This document shows positions 35,814 through 44,442 of a DNA stretch of 64,000 nt, piece by piece. The stretch spans positions 496,001 to 560,000 of the forward strand of contig JAJTCM010000001.1 in the NCBI GenBank assembly GCA_021325675.1, written 5' to 3'. Each line of letters starts with the position of its first letter. Positions within the stretch are counted from its first letter, which is position 1. A model generated the notes under the pieces. The model saw only the letters and a program-made list of their open reading frames with translations, was not told where the DNA came from and made no database searches. The position numbers were made by a program, and so were the translations under genes. Source of the DNA: Crocinitomicaceae bacterium (lineage in GTDB: Bacteria > Bacteroidota > Bacteroidia > Flavobacteriales_D > Crocinitomicaceae).

Positions 35814-37337
35814 ATGAAGAATCTTTCTATCCTACTCATCTTTTGCGCTTCTTTAGCTACGCTGTTTCCTTCGGCGGTTTCCTTTGCACAAAAGGAAGCA
35901 AATAACTGGTATTTCGGAAATAATGCCGGTGTTGATTTTAGCTCCGGAAAAGCAGTTCCGCTCACAAATGGGGCGTTAAAAACCGATGAAGGCTGTGCCG
36001 TGATTTCGGATAATACAGGCAAATTATTGTTCTACACGGACGGGATCAGCGTTTGGAATGCCCAGCATACACTTATGCCGAACGGCCAGCAATTGAAAGG
36101 GAACCCGTCTTCCACTTCTTCCGGCGTAGCAATTCCAAAGCCTAAGTCACCGGGAATTTATTACCTCTTTTCCGTAGCGGCAACTGCCGGGGTAGACGGT
36201 CTGTGCTATTCTATCGTTGATATGAAGCTTAATAATGGGCTGGGCGATGTGGTAGACACGGCGAAAAATGTTCCGCTCTACAGTCCTGTAACCGAAAAGC
36301 TCACTGCTGTAACACACCGCAACGGTAAAGATATCTGGGTAATTGCACACGGCTGGAAAAACAATGAATTTCTCGCTTATCTTGTCACTGAAAAAGGTAT
36401 GTCGAAAACGCCGGTAATCTCCAGGACTGGATTGGTTCATGATGGCGGAACGCTGAACACGCAAGGCTACATGAAATCCAACCCGGATGGAAGCAACATT
36501 GCACTGGCACTCGAAGAAAGCTACCAGGTAGAGCTTTTTGATTTTGACAATGCGACGGGTGTGCTCACCAACCCGATTACCGTGAAATTTGCTGATGGCT
36601 CTTATCCTTACGGGATTGAATTTTCGGCTGACGGCTCGATTTTATACGTTTCTGCCGCCGGACCGGGCGAAATTTACCAGTTCAACCTCCAGGCCGGGTC
36701 CAACGAAGCGATCCAGTCTTCCATGCTCCGCATCGGGAATACGCCGAATAAGGAGTGGATCGGTGCGCTGCAAATTGCCAATGACGGTAAAATCTATTTC
36801 CCGATTTACAACAAGGAATACCTCGGCGTAATCCATCACCCGAACACGATTGGGATGGGAGCAGGCTACGAAAATAATTACGTCAATCTCGGTGGAAAAA
36901 CCGCTACGCTTGGCTTACCGACGTTCTCTCAAAGCTTCTTTACGCAGGACGTGAAGGAAGAAATCACGTATTTCGACCCAACGAAAGTGCAGCTCGATAA
37001 AGCGATCATCCTGAAAAATATCACTTTTGATTTTGCAAAACATTCCCTGAAAGCCACCTCTTTTGTGGAACTGGATAAAGTCGTTACGATGCTGAAGAAA
37101 TTCCCGGACTACAAAATCACACTCGTGGGCCACACGGACAACATCGGGAACAAATCATCCAATTTAACGCTCTCCCTGAACCGCGCCAAATCCGTGAAGG
37201 AATACCTCGTAAGCAAAGGAATTGCTGAAAACCGCATCGCATTCGAAGGGAAGGGAAGCAGCTCGCCGGTAGCTACAAACCTGACAGAAGAAGGCCGCTT
37301 GACGAACAGGAGGGTGGAGTTTGTTTTGAGAAAGTGA
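35814..37337 (+). CDS. OmpA-family surface protein with N-terminal beta-propeller
   Basis: A 507-residue outer-membrane-associated protein (signal peptide MKNLSILLIFCASLATLFPS and on to FAQ). Residues 25-360 form a beta-propeller-like region beginning NNWYFGNNAGVDFSSGK, a pattern common in Bacteroidota gliding and secretion-associated proteins. The C-terminus has the OmpA peptidoglycan-binding motif (FDFAKHSLKATSFVELDKVV, ITLVGHTDNIGNKSSNLTLS, NRAKSVKEYLVSKGI, RLTNRRVEFVLRK). A longer frame from 35745 overlaps the rdgB start and is rejected. It probably anchors the envelope to the cell wall. Confidence 0.85.
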   Translation: MKNLSILLIFCASLATLFPSAVSFAQKEANNWYFGNNAGVDFSSGKAVPLTNGALKTDEGCAVISDNTGKLLFYTDGISVWNAQHTLMPNGQQLKGNPSSTSSGVAIPKPKSPGIYYLFSVAATAGVDGLCYSIVDMKLNNGLGDVVDTAKNVPLYSPVTEKLTAVTHRNGKDIWVIAHGWKNNEFLAYLVTEKGMSKTPVISRTGLVHDGGTLNTQGYMKSNPDGSNIALALEESYQVELFDFDNATGVLTNPITVKFADGSYPYGIEFSADGSILYVSAAGPGEIYQFNLQAGSNEAIQSSMLRIGNTPNKEWIGALQIANDGKIYFPIYNKEYLGVIHHPNTIGMGAGYENNYVNLGGKTATLGLPTFSQSFFTQDVKEEITYFDPTKVQLDKAIILKNITFDFAKHSLKATSFVELDKVVTMLKKFPDYKITLVGHTDNIGNKSSNLTLSLNRAKSVKEYLVSKGIAENRIAFEGKGSSSPVATNLTEEGRLTNRRVEFVLRK

Positions 37338-37506
37338 TCCTGCGCTCTGGGGAGCTTCGGATCACGAGGTGAGTAGTTTGATCAACCATATAGGACATAT
37401 AGGGAACATAGATGTTTCAGGGTGAACTTTGAATTATAGAACTTGATTGTAAGATGTTTGATGAATAAGAAAGATAAAGTGAAGTAATATTTTATTTAAA
37501 TGTTAA

Positions 37507-38787
37507 TTATTCATCAACATTGTCGGATTCAATTGATTCTTTACCTTCAATTTCGCTCAAAGATTTATTATTATTCGAGTCATAAATTCCATCAGTAAAT
37601 GCTAAGTAAAGAGAGGAGTTAATTAAGACTTGAAGGTCACCATCATTTTGAAGAAGACCATCTTGAATTAATCCGCTCAATTGTGCAATATTTTCAATTC
37701 TTTTTTTAATAAGATCCTCTTTCTTTATTTCGAGATCTAACTTTTTACTTTTGATTTCTAATTGTATTATCTCATTAGACTGAGATAAATTTGGTATACC
37801 ATGTAGTTCCTTTTCTAATTTTTCAGTTTCAAGATCGATTTTTTTAATTTCTGAATACGTTTTTTTATGAATAATTGATTCTATACCCTGTCTGATTTTT
37901 TTCAATAATAATATTAAATCAATTTTAGAAATAGCATCATTTATTTTTACACTCAAATTTATCCATAAACTGCCTTTACCCCAGTCATTAATTTCAACTT
38001 TAATTTCACCTAAGGACTCTATTGATGATGTTAACGAAAAAATCAAATAAGAAATGTTTTTTGCAGAATAGTACGAGTTATTAAATTTAATATCAATATC
38101 CCATACATAATACTCGTTCTCTTTAAGTTCAAAAAGTTTTTCTATCTTATTGGTTGATTTGACTCTTTTTATATATTGATTTAATTCTGAAACATTTAAG
38201 TTTTTGAAGCTATTGAAATTACCAAGATTGAAATAATCTGTTACTAGCCTATTTATGAATAAATTTTCAAACTCTCGTTTTATCTCCTTGCTATATTCAA
38301 TGTTTGAATAAATATTGTGTGCTTGCTGTCTAGAAATTATATATTTATGATTGCTGTTAACTATTAAGGTATGTAATTTTACTATTTTATTTAACCTCCT
38401 GCTTATGAATAGTTTTGTGAAATGACGAATAAAATTGTCGATGTCTGAAATTTGAGTTAACAATGAGCAAGCCGTTAAAATATTGTAACTTATCGAGTCG
38501 ATCATTGAAGATGATTCATTATAGTAATTAAGTAAAATAATATCTGCAAATTCGTTCAAGAATTCATTTATTAGATTATTTATTACTTCAAGATCATTTT
38601 TATCCTTGATTAAATCATTTAAATCTTGAGTCATTCTTTCTTGCAACAAAATTGTATTTTCAAGAAAATTAAGTGACTCAGTATATTGTATGTCACCAGA
38701 TTGTAATCTTAATTTTTCAATTAATTGATAAAACTTTTCAAATGCATTTTTTGATGTTGTTTGAAAATCAGTTGTAACCTCTTTCAT
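37507..38787 (-). CDS. AT-rich orphan protein of unknown function
   Basis: A 426-residue protein with no signal peptide or membrane segment; I do not recognise a family. It is mostly helical, rich in Lys, Ile, Asn and Leu. A mixed region around residues 225-290 (KENEYYVWDIDIKFNNSYYS, VEINDWGKGSLWINLSVKIN) looks beta-rich. Residues 300-365 form a coiled coil (EIKKIDLETEKLEKEL, IKSKKLDLEIKKEDLIKKRI), followed by an acidic tail. Base composition (about a quarter G+C by eye) resembles the NACHT gene, not the neighbours. It stands alone between inverted arms, which suggests acquired cargo. A defence or stress role is only a guess. Confidence 0.7.
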   Translation of the reverse strand: MKEVTTDFQTTSKNAFEKFYQLIEKLRLQSGDIQYTESLNFLENTILLQERMTQDLNDLIKDKNDLEVINNLINEFLNEFADIILLNYYNESSSMIDSISYNILTACSLLTQISDIDNFIRHFTKLFISRRLNKIVKLHTLIVNSNHKYIISRQQAHNIYSNIEYSKEIKREFENLFINRLVTDYFNLGNFNSFKNLNVSELNQYIKRVKSTNKIEKLFELKENEYYVWDIDIKFNNSYYSAKNISYLIFSLTSSIESLGEIKVEINDWGKGSLWINLSVKINDAISKIDLILLLKKIRQGIESIIHKKTYSEIKKIDLETEKLEKELHGIPNLSQSNEIIQLEIKSKKLDLEIKKEDLIKKRIENIAQLSGLIQDGLLQNDGDLQVLINSSLYLAFTDGIYDSNNNKSLSEIEGKESIESDNVDE

Positions 38788-38941
38788 ATGAATAAATTTT
38801 AGATAAACCTAAAAATTTATTTTATTATTTCTAATAAAATACATTGAAAATCACCAAATAACATAATTTTTAACAGGCTAAAACCTATTGTTTTCTATAG
38901 TTTTTTATATCATTTAGATCGAAAAAATCCTCCCCCTTAAT

Positions 38942-38957
38942 CCCCCTCCAAAGGGGG
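38942..38957. other. C-rich/G-rich hairpin
   Basis: CCCCCT (38942-38947) pairs with AGGGGG (38952-38957) around a 4-nt loop, 15 nt past the GNAT stop. A possible terminator, though without a clean T-run. Confidence 0.5.
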
Positions 38958-38971
38958 GAAAGGTTTATCCT

Positions 38972-39517
38972 CTATGAACTATGTGCCCTATTTGTTTTTA
39001 AATTGAGTTTCATCAATATATCTGTCTGTGGATCATCTCCCAGGTGAAAAACGTGGCTCCCGAAGCGCTCAAATCCGTTACGTTCATAAAAGCGAATAGC
39101 GCCGGTGTTATTCTCCCAGACTCCCAGCCAAACAGTAGTTTTACCCAGCTGACGGGCGATGTCAAGGCTGAAATCGAGCAGGCGCTGACCGATCTGTTTT
39201 CCCTGTAATTCCTTCAGGACGTAAATCCGTTCGATTTCGAGGGCGTGTTCTTCCCGGAATTCAGTTTGAGCCTGCCCGGTGTTGAGCTTCAGGTAGGCGA
39301 CCGGCTTATCGTTTTGGTGCAGGAACCAGAAATACGAACCCGGATTGGAAATTTCCGCACTTAATTTCTCCGCAGTATAGGCTTCGTCCAGATAAGAAGC
39401 CATGTTTTCGCGCGTGTTCACAGCTGCAAAAGCATCTGCAAACGTTCGTCGGCCGAGTTGCTGCAGCTCAGGAATATCCGCCAGGGTGACGGGTGTCAGC
39501 TCATAATCTTCGATCAT
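38972..39517 (-). CDS. GNAT-family N-acetyltransferase
   Basis: A 181-residue acetyltransferase. It has the acetyl-CoA-binding pattern: IERIYVLKELQGKQIGQRLL (the R/Q-x-x-G-x-G/A loop), then LDIARQLGKTTVWLGVWENN and AIRFYERNGFERFGSHVFHL. The N-terminal half (LTPVTLADIPELQQLGRRTF) is typical. The substrate could be a small amine or a protein N-terminus and cannot be told. The C-terminal tail TNRAHSS is encoded by a repeat arm, so the gene end may have been extended or replaced. Confidence 0.9.
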   Translation of the reverse strand: MIEDYELTPVTLADIPELQQLGRRTFADAFAAVNTRENMASYLDEAYTAEKLSAEISNPGSYFWFLHQNDKPVAYLKLNTGQAQTEFREEHALEIERIYVLKELQGKQIGQRLLDFSLDIARQLGKTTVWLGVWENNTGAIRFYERNGFERFGSHVFHLGDDPQTDILMKLNLKTNRAHSS

Positions 39518-39540
39518 AAATGCAAAGTTAAGTTTTGGAT

Positions 39541-39720
39541 CGCAAAGGGCCGCTATGTTTTCGCGAAGAACGCAAAAGAAAGTTCGGATATAGCAGGGGA
39601 AAAGTTCAAAAAGTTATAGCCACCAGGACACAAAGTATCCAGGAAACACAAGGATTTATTTTCACCCGATCATCCAGGAATAAACTCCGTGCAGCTTCCT
39701 GTCCTGGAGTCTTCCTGACA
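39541..39720. repeat. CGCAAAG units and inverted CCAGGACACAAAG element
   Basis: 39541-39580 carries CGCAAAGGG...CGCGAAGAACGCAAAAG units (one arm). 39621-39660 (ACCAGGACACAAAGTATCCA and similar) is an imperfect inverted partner of 39676-39720. It occupies almost all of the 266-nt gap between GNAT and the Bax-inhibitor-like gene, and no gene is seen in it. Confidence 0.6.
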
Positions 39721-39783
39721 ACTTAATGCAAAAAAAAGTCCCGGATTTTACGACCCAGGATTTGTACAAACTTATGTGAAATC

Positions 39784-40518
39784 TTACTCCCTGCTTCCGA
39801 GTAATCTGAGTAAAGAAAGGAAAAGATTAATAAACAGGATGTAAAAAATTAATCCACCTACGAGAGATAATTTTTTCTTTTCTAGGCCGTCTAGCTCAGA
39901 ATCCTGGCTTATGTACTTGAATTTCTGCATGAAATAGGCAGTTAAGCCTGTGAAAACAAATACACCTACAATGGAAATGATCCATTCTACCATTTCACTT
40001 TTCATAAAAAAGTTTACCAACGATGCGATAAAAATTCCGATGAAAGCCATGTACATGATGCTTCCGAATTTACTCAGATCGGTTTTGGTTGTAAAGCCCA
40101 GAATAGCCATTGTTCCAAAAGTTCCGGCGGTTACAAAGAAAGTAAGGATAATATCTCCTATATTGTAGACGATGAAAATTGAGCTTAAACTCAAACCTAT
40201 CAATCCCGAATAGAGACCGAAAAGAATAAGCAAGACCGGTAAGGATAAACGTCTGTAACCCATTTGAATGAGCAGCCCGAGACCAATTGGCACAAAGGCT
40301 ACAAGGTAAAACAAAGGAGTAGGAGCAAAGGTGTTTTTAATCGGATTAACTTGAATCAAATAGTCAAAAACAAAGGAAGAAGTTCCTGAAAGGTAAGCGA
40401 TCGAACCGGAAATCCCCAGTGCGATGAACATGTATGTATAAACGTTAACGAAAAATTCGCTGGTCATGGCCTTGGCATCCGGCCCATATTCACGTGGTGA
40501 AAAAATGTTGTCTAACAT
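39784..40518 (-). CDS. Bax inhibitor-1 / YccA-family membrane protein
   Basis: A 244-residue polytopic inner-membrane protein with about seven hydrophobic segments (VNVYTYMFIALGISGSIAYL, PTPLFYLVAFVPIGLGLLIQ, LPVLLILFGLYSGLIGLSLS, GDIILTFFVTAGTFGTMAIL, YMAFIGIFIASLVNFFM, IISIVGVFVFTGLTAYFMQ, GGLIFYILFINLFLSLLRLL). This layout and the conserved late membrane core match the Bax inhibitor/YccA family. Some homologues are calcium-leak channels or protease modulators; the role here is inferred only from family. No partner gene is adjacent. Confidence 0.88.
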   Translation of the reverse strand: MLDNIFSPREYGPDAKAMTSEFFVNVYTYMFIALGISGSIAYLSGTSSFVFDYLIQVNPIKNTFAPTPLFYLVAFVPIGLGLLIQMGYRRLSLPVLLILFGLYSGLIGLSLSSIFIVYNIGDIILTFFVTAGTFGTMAILGFTTKTDLSKFGSIMYMAFIGIFIASLVNFFMKSEMVEWIISIVGVFVFTGLTAYFMQKFKYISQDSELDGLEKKKLSLVGGLIFYILFINLFLSLLRLLGSRE

Positions 40519-40599
40519 CGTGGCTATTATTTTTTAAAATTTAGTGCTAATTTACTACAAAAAACGAATCTTGCTTTTTTTCGCTCAATAAAAAATGTT

Positions 40600-40677
40600 A
40601 AAGAATTAAGAATGTAGAATTGAGAATGTAGAATGTTTTTAAATTTTTCATTCTTAATTCTTAATTTTTCATTCTAA
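40600..40677. repeat. GAATGTAGAATT-family inverted element
   Basis: AGAATTAAGAATGTAGAATT (40603-40622) and a second unit are followed by an inverted arm 40646-40675 with CATTCTTAATTCTTAATTTT. The right arm supplies the TAG stop of folE (40674-40676). It is the cleanest palindrome of this family. Confidence 0.75.
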
Positions 40678-41276
40678 TGCAGTTTTGCCTGGATCAAATT
40701 GATGAATTCCCGGCGGGTAGGATCATTGTTGAGGAAAATGCCTGTGAAAGCGCTGGTAGTAGTCACAGAGTTCTGTTTTTGCACCCCGCGCATCTGCATG
40801 CACATGTGGCAACATTCGATTACAACAGCTACACCTTTCGGTTTTAGGGTTTCCTGGATACAGTCGCGGATTTCGATCGTAAGGCGTTCCTGGACTTGCA
40901 GGCGGCGCGCAAAAGCGTCTACTACGCGCGGGATCTTGCTCAGGCCAACGATAGTTCCGTCAGGGATGTAAGCAATGTGCGCTTTACCAAAGAAAGGCAG
41001 CATGTGGTGCTCACAAAGCGAATATACTTCGATGTCTTTGACAATCACCATCTCGGAGTATTCTTCGTGGAAGAGCGCCGATTCAAGGATTTTTTTCGGG
41101 TCCAGGTCGTAGCCATGTGTCAGGAACTGCAAAGCTTTGGCTACTCGCTCAGGGGTTTTTTGTAAGCCTTCGCGGTTGGGGTCTTCGCCGATGTCGGAAA
41201 TGATCCCGGAATAAACGTCTGCAATTTTACGTGTTGTTTCGTCGTCGTATGTGTGTTCCATGTAAGTGTTTATCAA
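40674..41276 (-). CDS. folE: GTP cyclohydrolase I
   Basis: A 200-residue enzyme that converts GTP to 7,8-dihydroneopterin triphosphate, the first step of folate, biopterin or queuosine synthesis. Zinc and catalytic residues are in [15 protein letters not shown] (Cys and His) and [19 protein letters not shown] (Cys and the conserved Met-Arg-Gly). LGLSKIPR-like [20 protein letters not shown] is also typical. The start could be five codons later (MEHTYDD). It lies 15 nt downstream of the queD-like gene and is probably in the same operon. Confidence 0.96.
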   Translation of the reverse strand: MINTYMEHTYDDETTRKIADVYSGIISDIGEDPNREGLQKTPERVAKALQFLTHGYDLDPKKILESALFHEEYSEMVIVKDIEVYSLCEHHMLPFFGKAHIAYIPDGTIVGLSKIPRVVDAFARRLQVQERLTIEIRDCIQETLKPKGVAVVIECCHMCMQMRGVQKQNSVTTTSAFTGIFLNNDPTRREFINLIQAKLH

Positions 41277-41291
41277 TTAAACAGCGTTGCT

Positions 41292-41723
41292 TCAAAATGG
41301 TTCTTTACCACCATAATATTCAACAAAATTATTTTCGGTTTCGACCAGTTTGATTTTAGCCAGCTCACCGCCTGTTTCAGCGATTTTTGGCGCCAGGCGT
41401 TCCCAGATTTTGATCGCCACGTTTTCCGTTGAAGCCATCAGCCCTTTTAAGAAAGGAACATCGAGGTTCAGGTTGCGGTGGTCCAGGTGATCGATAATTT
41501 CACGCTTGATGATATCACTCAGTGTTTTGAGGTCGATTACGAAACCCGTTTTTTCATCCGGCTTACCTTTAACGGTAACAAAAAGCTCAAAATTATGCCC
41601 GTGCCAGTTTTTATTGCTGCACCTGCCGAAAACGGCTTCATTCTGCTCATCACTCCATTCTTCACGCCATAATTTATGCGCTGCATTGAAACGTTCCCTC
41701 CGTGTTATATAAACTGTACTCAC
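41292..41723 (-). CDS. queD: 6-pyruvoyl-tetrahydropterin synthase / QueD-like enzyme
   Basis: A 143-residue T-fold enzyme from a GTG start. Zinc-binding histidines lie in RFNAAHKLW and NWHGHNFELF, with the preceding Cys in VFGRCSNKNWHGHN as the likely catalytic cysteine. GFVIDLKTLSDIIKREIIDH and NVAIKIWERL are also family-typical. It uses the product of GTP cyclohydrolase I to make either 6-carboxy-tetrahydropterin (queuosine) or 6-pyruvoyl-tetrahydropterin (biopterin). The pairing with folE fits both; the two activities cannot be separated by eye. Confidence 0.88.
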   Translation of the reverse strand: MSTVYITRRERFNAAHKLWREEWSDEQNEAVFGRCSNKNWHGHNFELFVTVKGKPDEKTGFVIDLKTLSDIIKREIIDHLDHRNLNLDVPFLKGLMASTENVAIKIWERLAPKIAETGGELAKIKLVETENNFVEYYGGKEPF

Positions 41724-41746
41724 GCTGTTGTAATCTGAATTTGGTG

Positions 41747-41754
41747 CAAAAATA
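41747..41754 (-). promoter_or_regulatory. -7 box of queD-folE
   Basis: TATTTTTG on the minus strand, exact TAnnTTTG, 23 nt before the GTG start at 41723. Confidence 0.55.
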
Positions 41755-41759
41755 CGAAT

Positions 41760-41847
41760 TTAATGTATTAATATACTAATGTGTCAATGTGCTAATGAAA
41801 CAACTCAATTAGCATATTAGCACTTAAAGTATTGACATATTACTTAA
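41760..41847. repeat. GTGCTAAT-family inverted element
   Basis: Left units (TTAATGTATTAATATACTAA, TGTGTCAATGTGCTAATG) run 41760-41797, and the inverted arm CAATTAGCATATTAGCACTT runs 41806-41825 and onward. The stop of the glutaminyl cyclase gene (41840-41842) lies at its right end. The queD promoter is at its left end. Confidence 0.75.
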
Positions 41848-42910
41848 TACTTACTTCCAGCAAATTACTCCAGTTCTTACCGGTGAGGTACAATTTTTTG
41901 TTCTGAGGATTGTAAGCGATTCCATTGAGTACTTCGCCGCCGCCTTTTCCTGCTTTTACGACTTCAGAACAATCGATTTCCGAAAGAACTTTCCCGCTGG
42001 CCGGGTCGATCACGATAATAATATCGAGCATCCAGATGTTGGCGTATATTTTTCCGTCGATATATTCGAGCTCATTCAGGCGAACGCGCGGCCCAACCTG
42101 GTCGTATACTTCAATCGTGCGTTCAATCTGGAACGTTTCCGGGTTGCGGAAAGTCAGCATTTCGCTTCCGTTGGACATGATGAGGCTTTTGCCGTCGTTG
42201 CAGAGTCCCCAGCCTTCGCCGGTGTATGGAACGTCTTTTTCAATCTGCAGTGTTTTTTTGTCGTAAATGAAGCATTTCTGGTCCTGCCAGGTCAGCTGGT
42301 AGATTTTGTCACCCATAATGGTGATCCCTTCGCCGAAATAAGTGGCATCGAGCCCGATTTCCTGCTTGATCACGCCGTTGCTGAGATCGACTTTTGCAAT
42401 TTTGCTCTTGCCGTTCAGCCCGGTGCTCTCGAAAAGCGTTCCGTCGTTGAATTCCAGTCCCTGCGTAAAGCTGCTGCTGTTGTGCACGTAGCTTTTTACC
42501 ACAGTTGCTTTCAGCTGCTCCGGTGAAATATCGGACAAAATGCGGATCAGGCGCGTGTCGTTTTGCTCTTCGCCGTTTTTGAGCGTTGAGACCAGGCTCA
42601 GGTTTTTGGCCCCGACACCAAAGAGTGAAACATCCAGCGTAAAATTGATTTTCCCTTTCGGGTTGTCCCAGCTTTTCAGCAGGCTGTCGTTCATATAAAT
42701 GCTTGCTTTTGCGACATCGCCCGTTACTTCGAAGCTGAGCGGCACTTTTTTACCGAAGTTCGTTGCCAGGTTTTCCACGAAAGTGAATTTCGCTGCCAAA
42801 TCTTCGTTGTCTTCCGGAAGCGTTGGTGATTGTTTAAGCATAGGCACAATGATAAAAGAAGCGATCACAGCGATAATAACTACGGTAACCGCGATTTGTT
42901 TTCCTCTCAT
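41840..42910 (-). CDS. Glutaminyl-peptide cyclotransferase (glutamine cyclotransferase)
   Basis: A 356-residue protein with an N-terminal membrane anchor (IAVTVVIIAVIASFIIVP). Residues about 135-350 form a five-bladed propeller of the glutamine cyclotransferase family: SSFTQGLEFNDGTLFESTGL, KCFIYDKKTLQIEKDVPYTG, GWGLCNDGKSLIMSNGSEML and NELEYIDGKIYANIWMLDII. It converts N-terminal glutamine of exported proteins to pyroglutamate. This matches the many Bacteroidota surface proteins that need this modification. It is the third gene of the pheS-ytxJ operon (3 nt after ytxJ). Confidence 0.9.
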   Translation of the reverse strand: MRGKQIAVTVVIIAVIASFIIVPMLKQSPTLPEDNEDLAAKFTFVENLATNFGKKVPLSFEVTGDVAKASIYMNDSLLKSWDNPKGKINFTLDVSLFGVGAKNLSLVSTLKNGEEQNDTRLIRILSDISPEQLKATVVKSYVHNSSSFTQGLEFNDGTLFESTGLNGKSKIAKVDLSNGVIKQEIGLDATYFGEGITIMGDKIYQLTWQDQKCFIYDKKTLQIEKDVPYTGEGWGLCNDGKSLIMSNGSEMLTFRNPETFQIERTIEVYDQVGPRVRLNELEYIDGKIYANIWMLDIIIVIDPASGKVLSEIDCSEVVKAGKGGGEVLNGIAYNPQNKKLYLTGKNWSNLLEVSIK

Positions 42911-42913
42911 AAT

Positions 42914-43264
42914 TTAGATGTGATTAATGGTTTGGGTATCGATTTTATGGTGTGAAGCCTCGTAAACGACTTTTCCTTCGTTCAGTACAATAACTTGCGG
43001 GGATTCGTGATAAATCCCGGTACGTTCGGCTATTGCATCCGAAATATTGCGGTGTCGCAGCAAATCGAGGAAATAACAGTTAATCCCGGAATCTTTATCA
43101 AAGGAGCGTTCAAAATCACGCAGGGCAAAAGATGAAATGCTGCAGCGCGTACTGTGCTTAAAAATAAGGTTTTTTCCGGGGGCGGAAAGAATTTCTTCCA
43201 GGCTGGCGAGATCCGTAAGCTTTTTCCAGGGAAACGGCGTTGTTGTGCTGCTCATGAACCCCAT
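42914..43264 (-). CDS. ytxJ: YtxJ-type monothiol bacilliredoxin
   Basis: A 116-residue thioredoxin-like protein. NLIFKHSTRCSISSFALRDF holds a single redox cysteine in a CSIS motif, and the fold follows with NCYFLDLLRHRNISDAIAER and SPQVIVLNEGKVVYE (cis-Pro loop). This matches YtxJ, which reduces protein-bacillithiol mixed disulfides and implies bacillithiol use, as in other Bacteroidota. The start overlaps the pheS stop (TAATG at 43262-43266). An ATG three codons later is also possible. Confidence 0.88.
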   Translation of the reverse strand: MGFMSSTTTPFPWKKLTDLASLEEILSAPGKNLIFKHSTRCSISSFALRDFERSFDKDSGINCYFLDLLRHRNISDAIAERTGIYHESPQVIVLNEGKVVYEASHHKIDTQTINHI

Positions 43265-44286
43265 TATAACGCGGATTTAAACTGGTTCAGGAAGCGGATA
43301 TCGTTCTCCGAATACAAACGAAGGTCGTTGACTTTGTATTTCAGCTGTGTAATGCGCTCAATTCCCATCCCGAAGGCGAACCCGCTGTAAACGGTTGAAT
43401 CGATGCCGCTGGCTTCCAGCACGTTCGGGTCAACCATGCCGCAGCCGAGAATTTCGAGCCAGCCGGTGTATTTGCAGACATTACAGCCCGCACTGTTGCA
43501 GATTGAGCAGGAAACATCCACTTCGGCGCTTGGCTCTGTGAACGGGAAATAAGACGGGCGGAGGCGGATCTGTGCCTTTTCGCCAAATAATTCCTGCGCA
43601 AAATAAAGCAGGGTCTGTTTAAGGTCAGCGAAAGAAACATTTTTGTCAATGTATAAACCTTCAACCTGGTGGAAAAAGCAATGTGCACGGGCGGAAATAG
43701 CTTCGTTGCGGTAAACCCTCCCCGGTGAAATTGTCCGGATGGGCGGCTGCTGGTTTTCCATCACACGCACCTGTACAGATGACGTGTGCGTACGGAGCGC
43801 CATTTCGTTTTCGCCTTTCTCAATGAAAAAGGTATCCTGCATATCACGTGCAGGGTGCTCCGGCGGGAAATTCAACGCGGAAAAGTTATGCCAGTCGTCC
43901 TCGATCTCCGGTCCTTCGGAAACGGTGTACCCGATGCGGGAGAAAATTTCAATAATTTCGGCGCGCACCAGGGAAATAGGGTGGTGGGAGCCTAAAGGAA
44001 AGCTCTCTCCGCTGCGCGAAAAATCTAGTGAACCAGCTGACTCATCAGAAGATTCAAGCTGTTCTTTCAGTAACGTAAATTTATCTTCGGTAGCCATGCG
44101 GAGCTGGTTGAGCTGCTGGCCGATTTCTTTCTTCTGGTCGTTGGGCACATTTTTGAAATCATTGAACAGGTTTTTGATCTCGCCTTTGGAACCCAGGTAC
44201 TTAATCCTGAACTGCTCCAGGTCAGTGGTGTTCTTAATTTCGGCATTTTCTACCTGTGTCTTTAATTGCTCAATCAGTTCCTTCAT
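43264..44286 (-). CDS. pheS: Phenylalanyl-tRNA synthetase alpha subunit
   Basis: A 340-residue class II synthetase subunit; pheT is not in the window. The N-terminal coiled coil (LIEQLKTQVENAEIKNTTDL) contacts tRNA. The catalytic motifs are HPISLVRAEIIEIFSRIGY, NFPPEHPARDMQDTFFIEKG, LLRTHTSSVQVR-like ALRTHTSSVQVRVMENQQPP, RPSYFPFTEPSAEVDVSC and AFGMGIERITQLKY. The length and domain order are normal. It leads an operon with ytxJ and the glutaminyl cyclase, a link between charging and envelope genes that is probably only positional. Confidence 0.97.
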   Translation of the reverse strand: MKELIEQLKTQVENAEIKNTTDLEQFRIKYLGSKGEIKNLFNDFKNVPNDQKKEIGQQLNQLRMATEDKFTLLKEQLESSDESAGSLDFSRSGESFPLGSHHPISLVRAEIIEIFSRIGYTVSEGPEIEDDWHNFSALNFPPEHPARDMQDTFFIEKGENEMALRTHTSSVQVRVMENQQPPIRTISPGRVYRNEAISARAHCFFHQVEGLYIDKNVSFADLKQTLLYFAQELFGEKAQIRLRPSYFPFTEPSAEVDVSCSICNSAGCNVCKYTGWLEILGCGMVDPNVLEASGIDSTVYSGFAFGMGIERITQLKYKVNDLRLYSENDIRFLNQFKSAL

Positions 44287-44367
44287 TGTATAAAGCGCTA
44301 TTTTTTTTAAAAGTGTGAAACAAAAAGGAGTTATCTACGTTTCAGTCTTAAAAACTTTTTTGTTTTT

Positions 44368-44400
44368 TTGTGCGAAATTAATAAAATAGTCGTATTTTTG
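44368..44400 (+). promoter_or_regulatory. Promoter of the TonB-system operon
   Basis: TTG (44368-44370) and TATTTTTG (44393-44400) with 22 nt spacing match the -33/-7 consensus. Predicted start is near 44404, about 39 nt before the first lipoprotein gene. Confidence 0.65.
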
Positions 44401-44442
44401 AACATTCGGAACTGTTTTTATACAAAATAATAACAATCTATA

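Larger units (their letters stand above)
37395..38995. repeat. Inverted arms flanking the AT-rich orphan gene
   Basis: ACATATAGGGAACATAG (37395-37411) and its inverted partner (38979-38995) are complementary at 15 of 17 positions. They enclose the 426-residue orphan gene. The right arm encodes the last residues of the GNAT gene. Confidence 0.6.

Noticed and set aside
39535-39726. 63-residue open frame in the GNAT/Bax-inhibitor gap
   Set aside because: It is made of the repeat units described for that gap and has no protein-like features.
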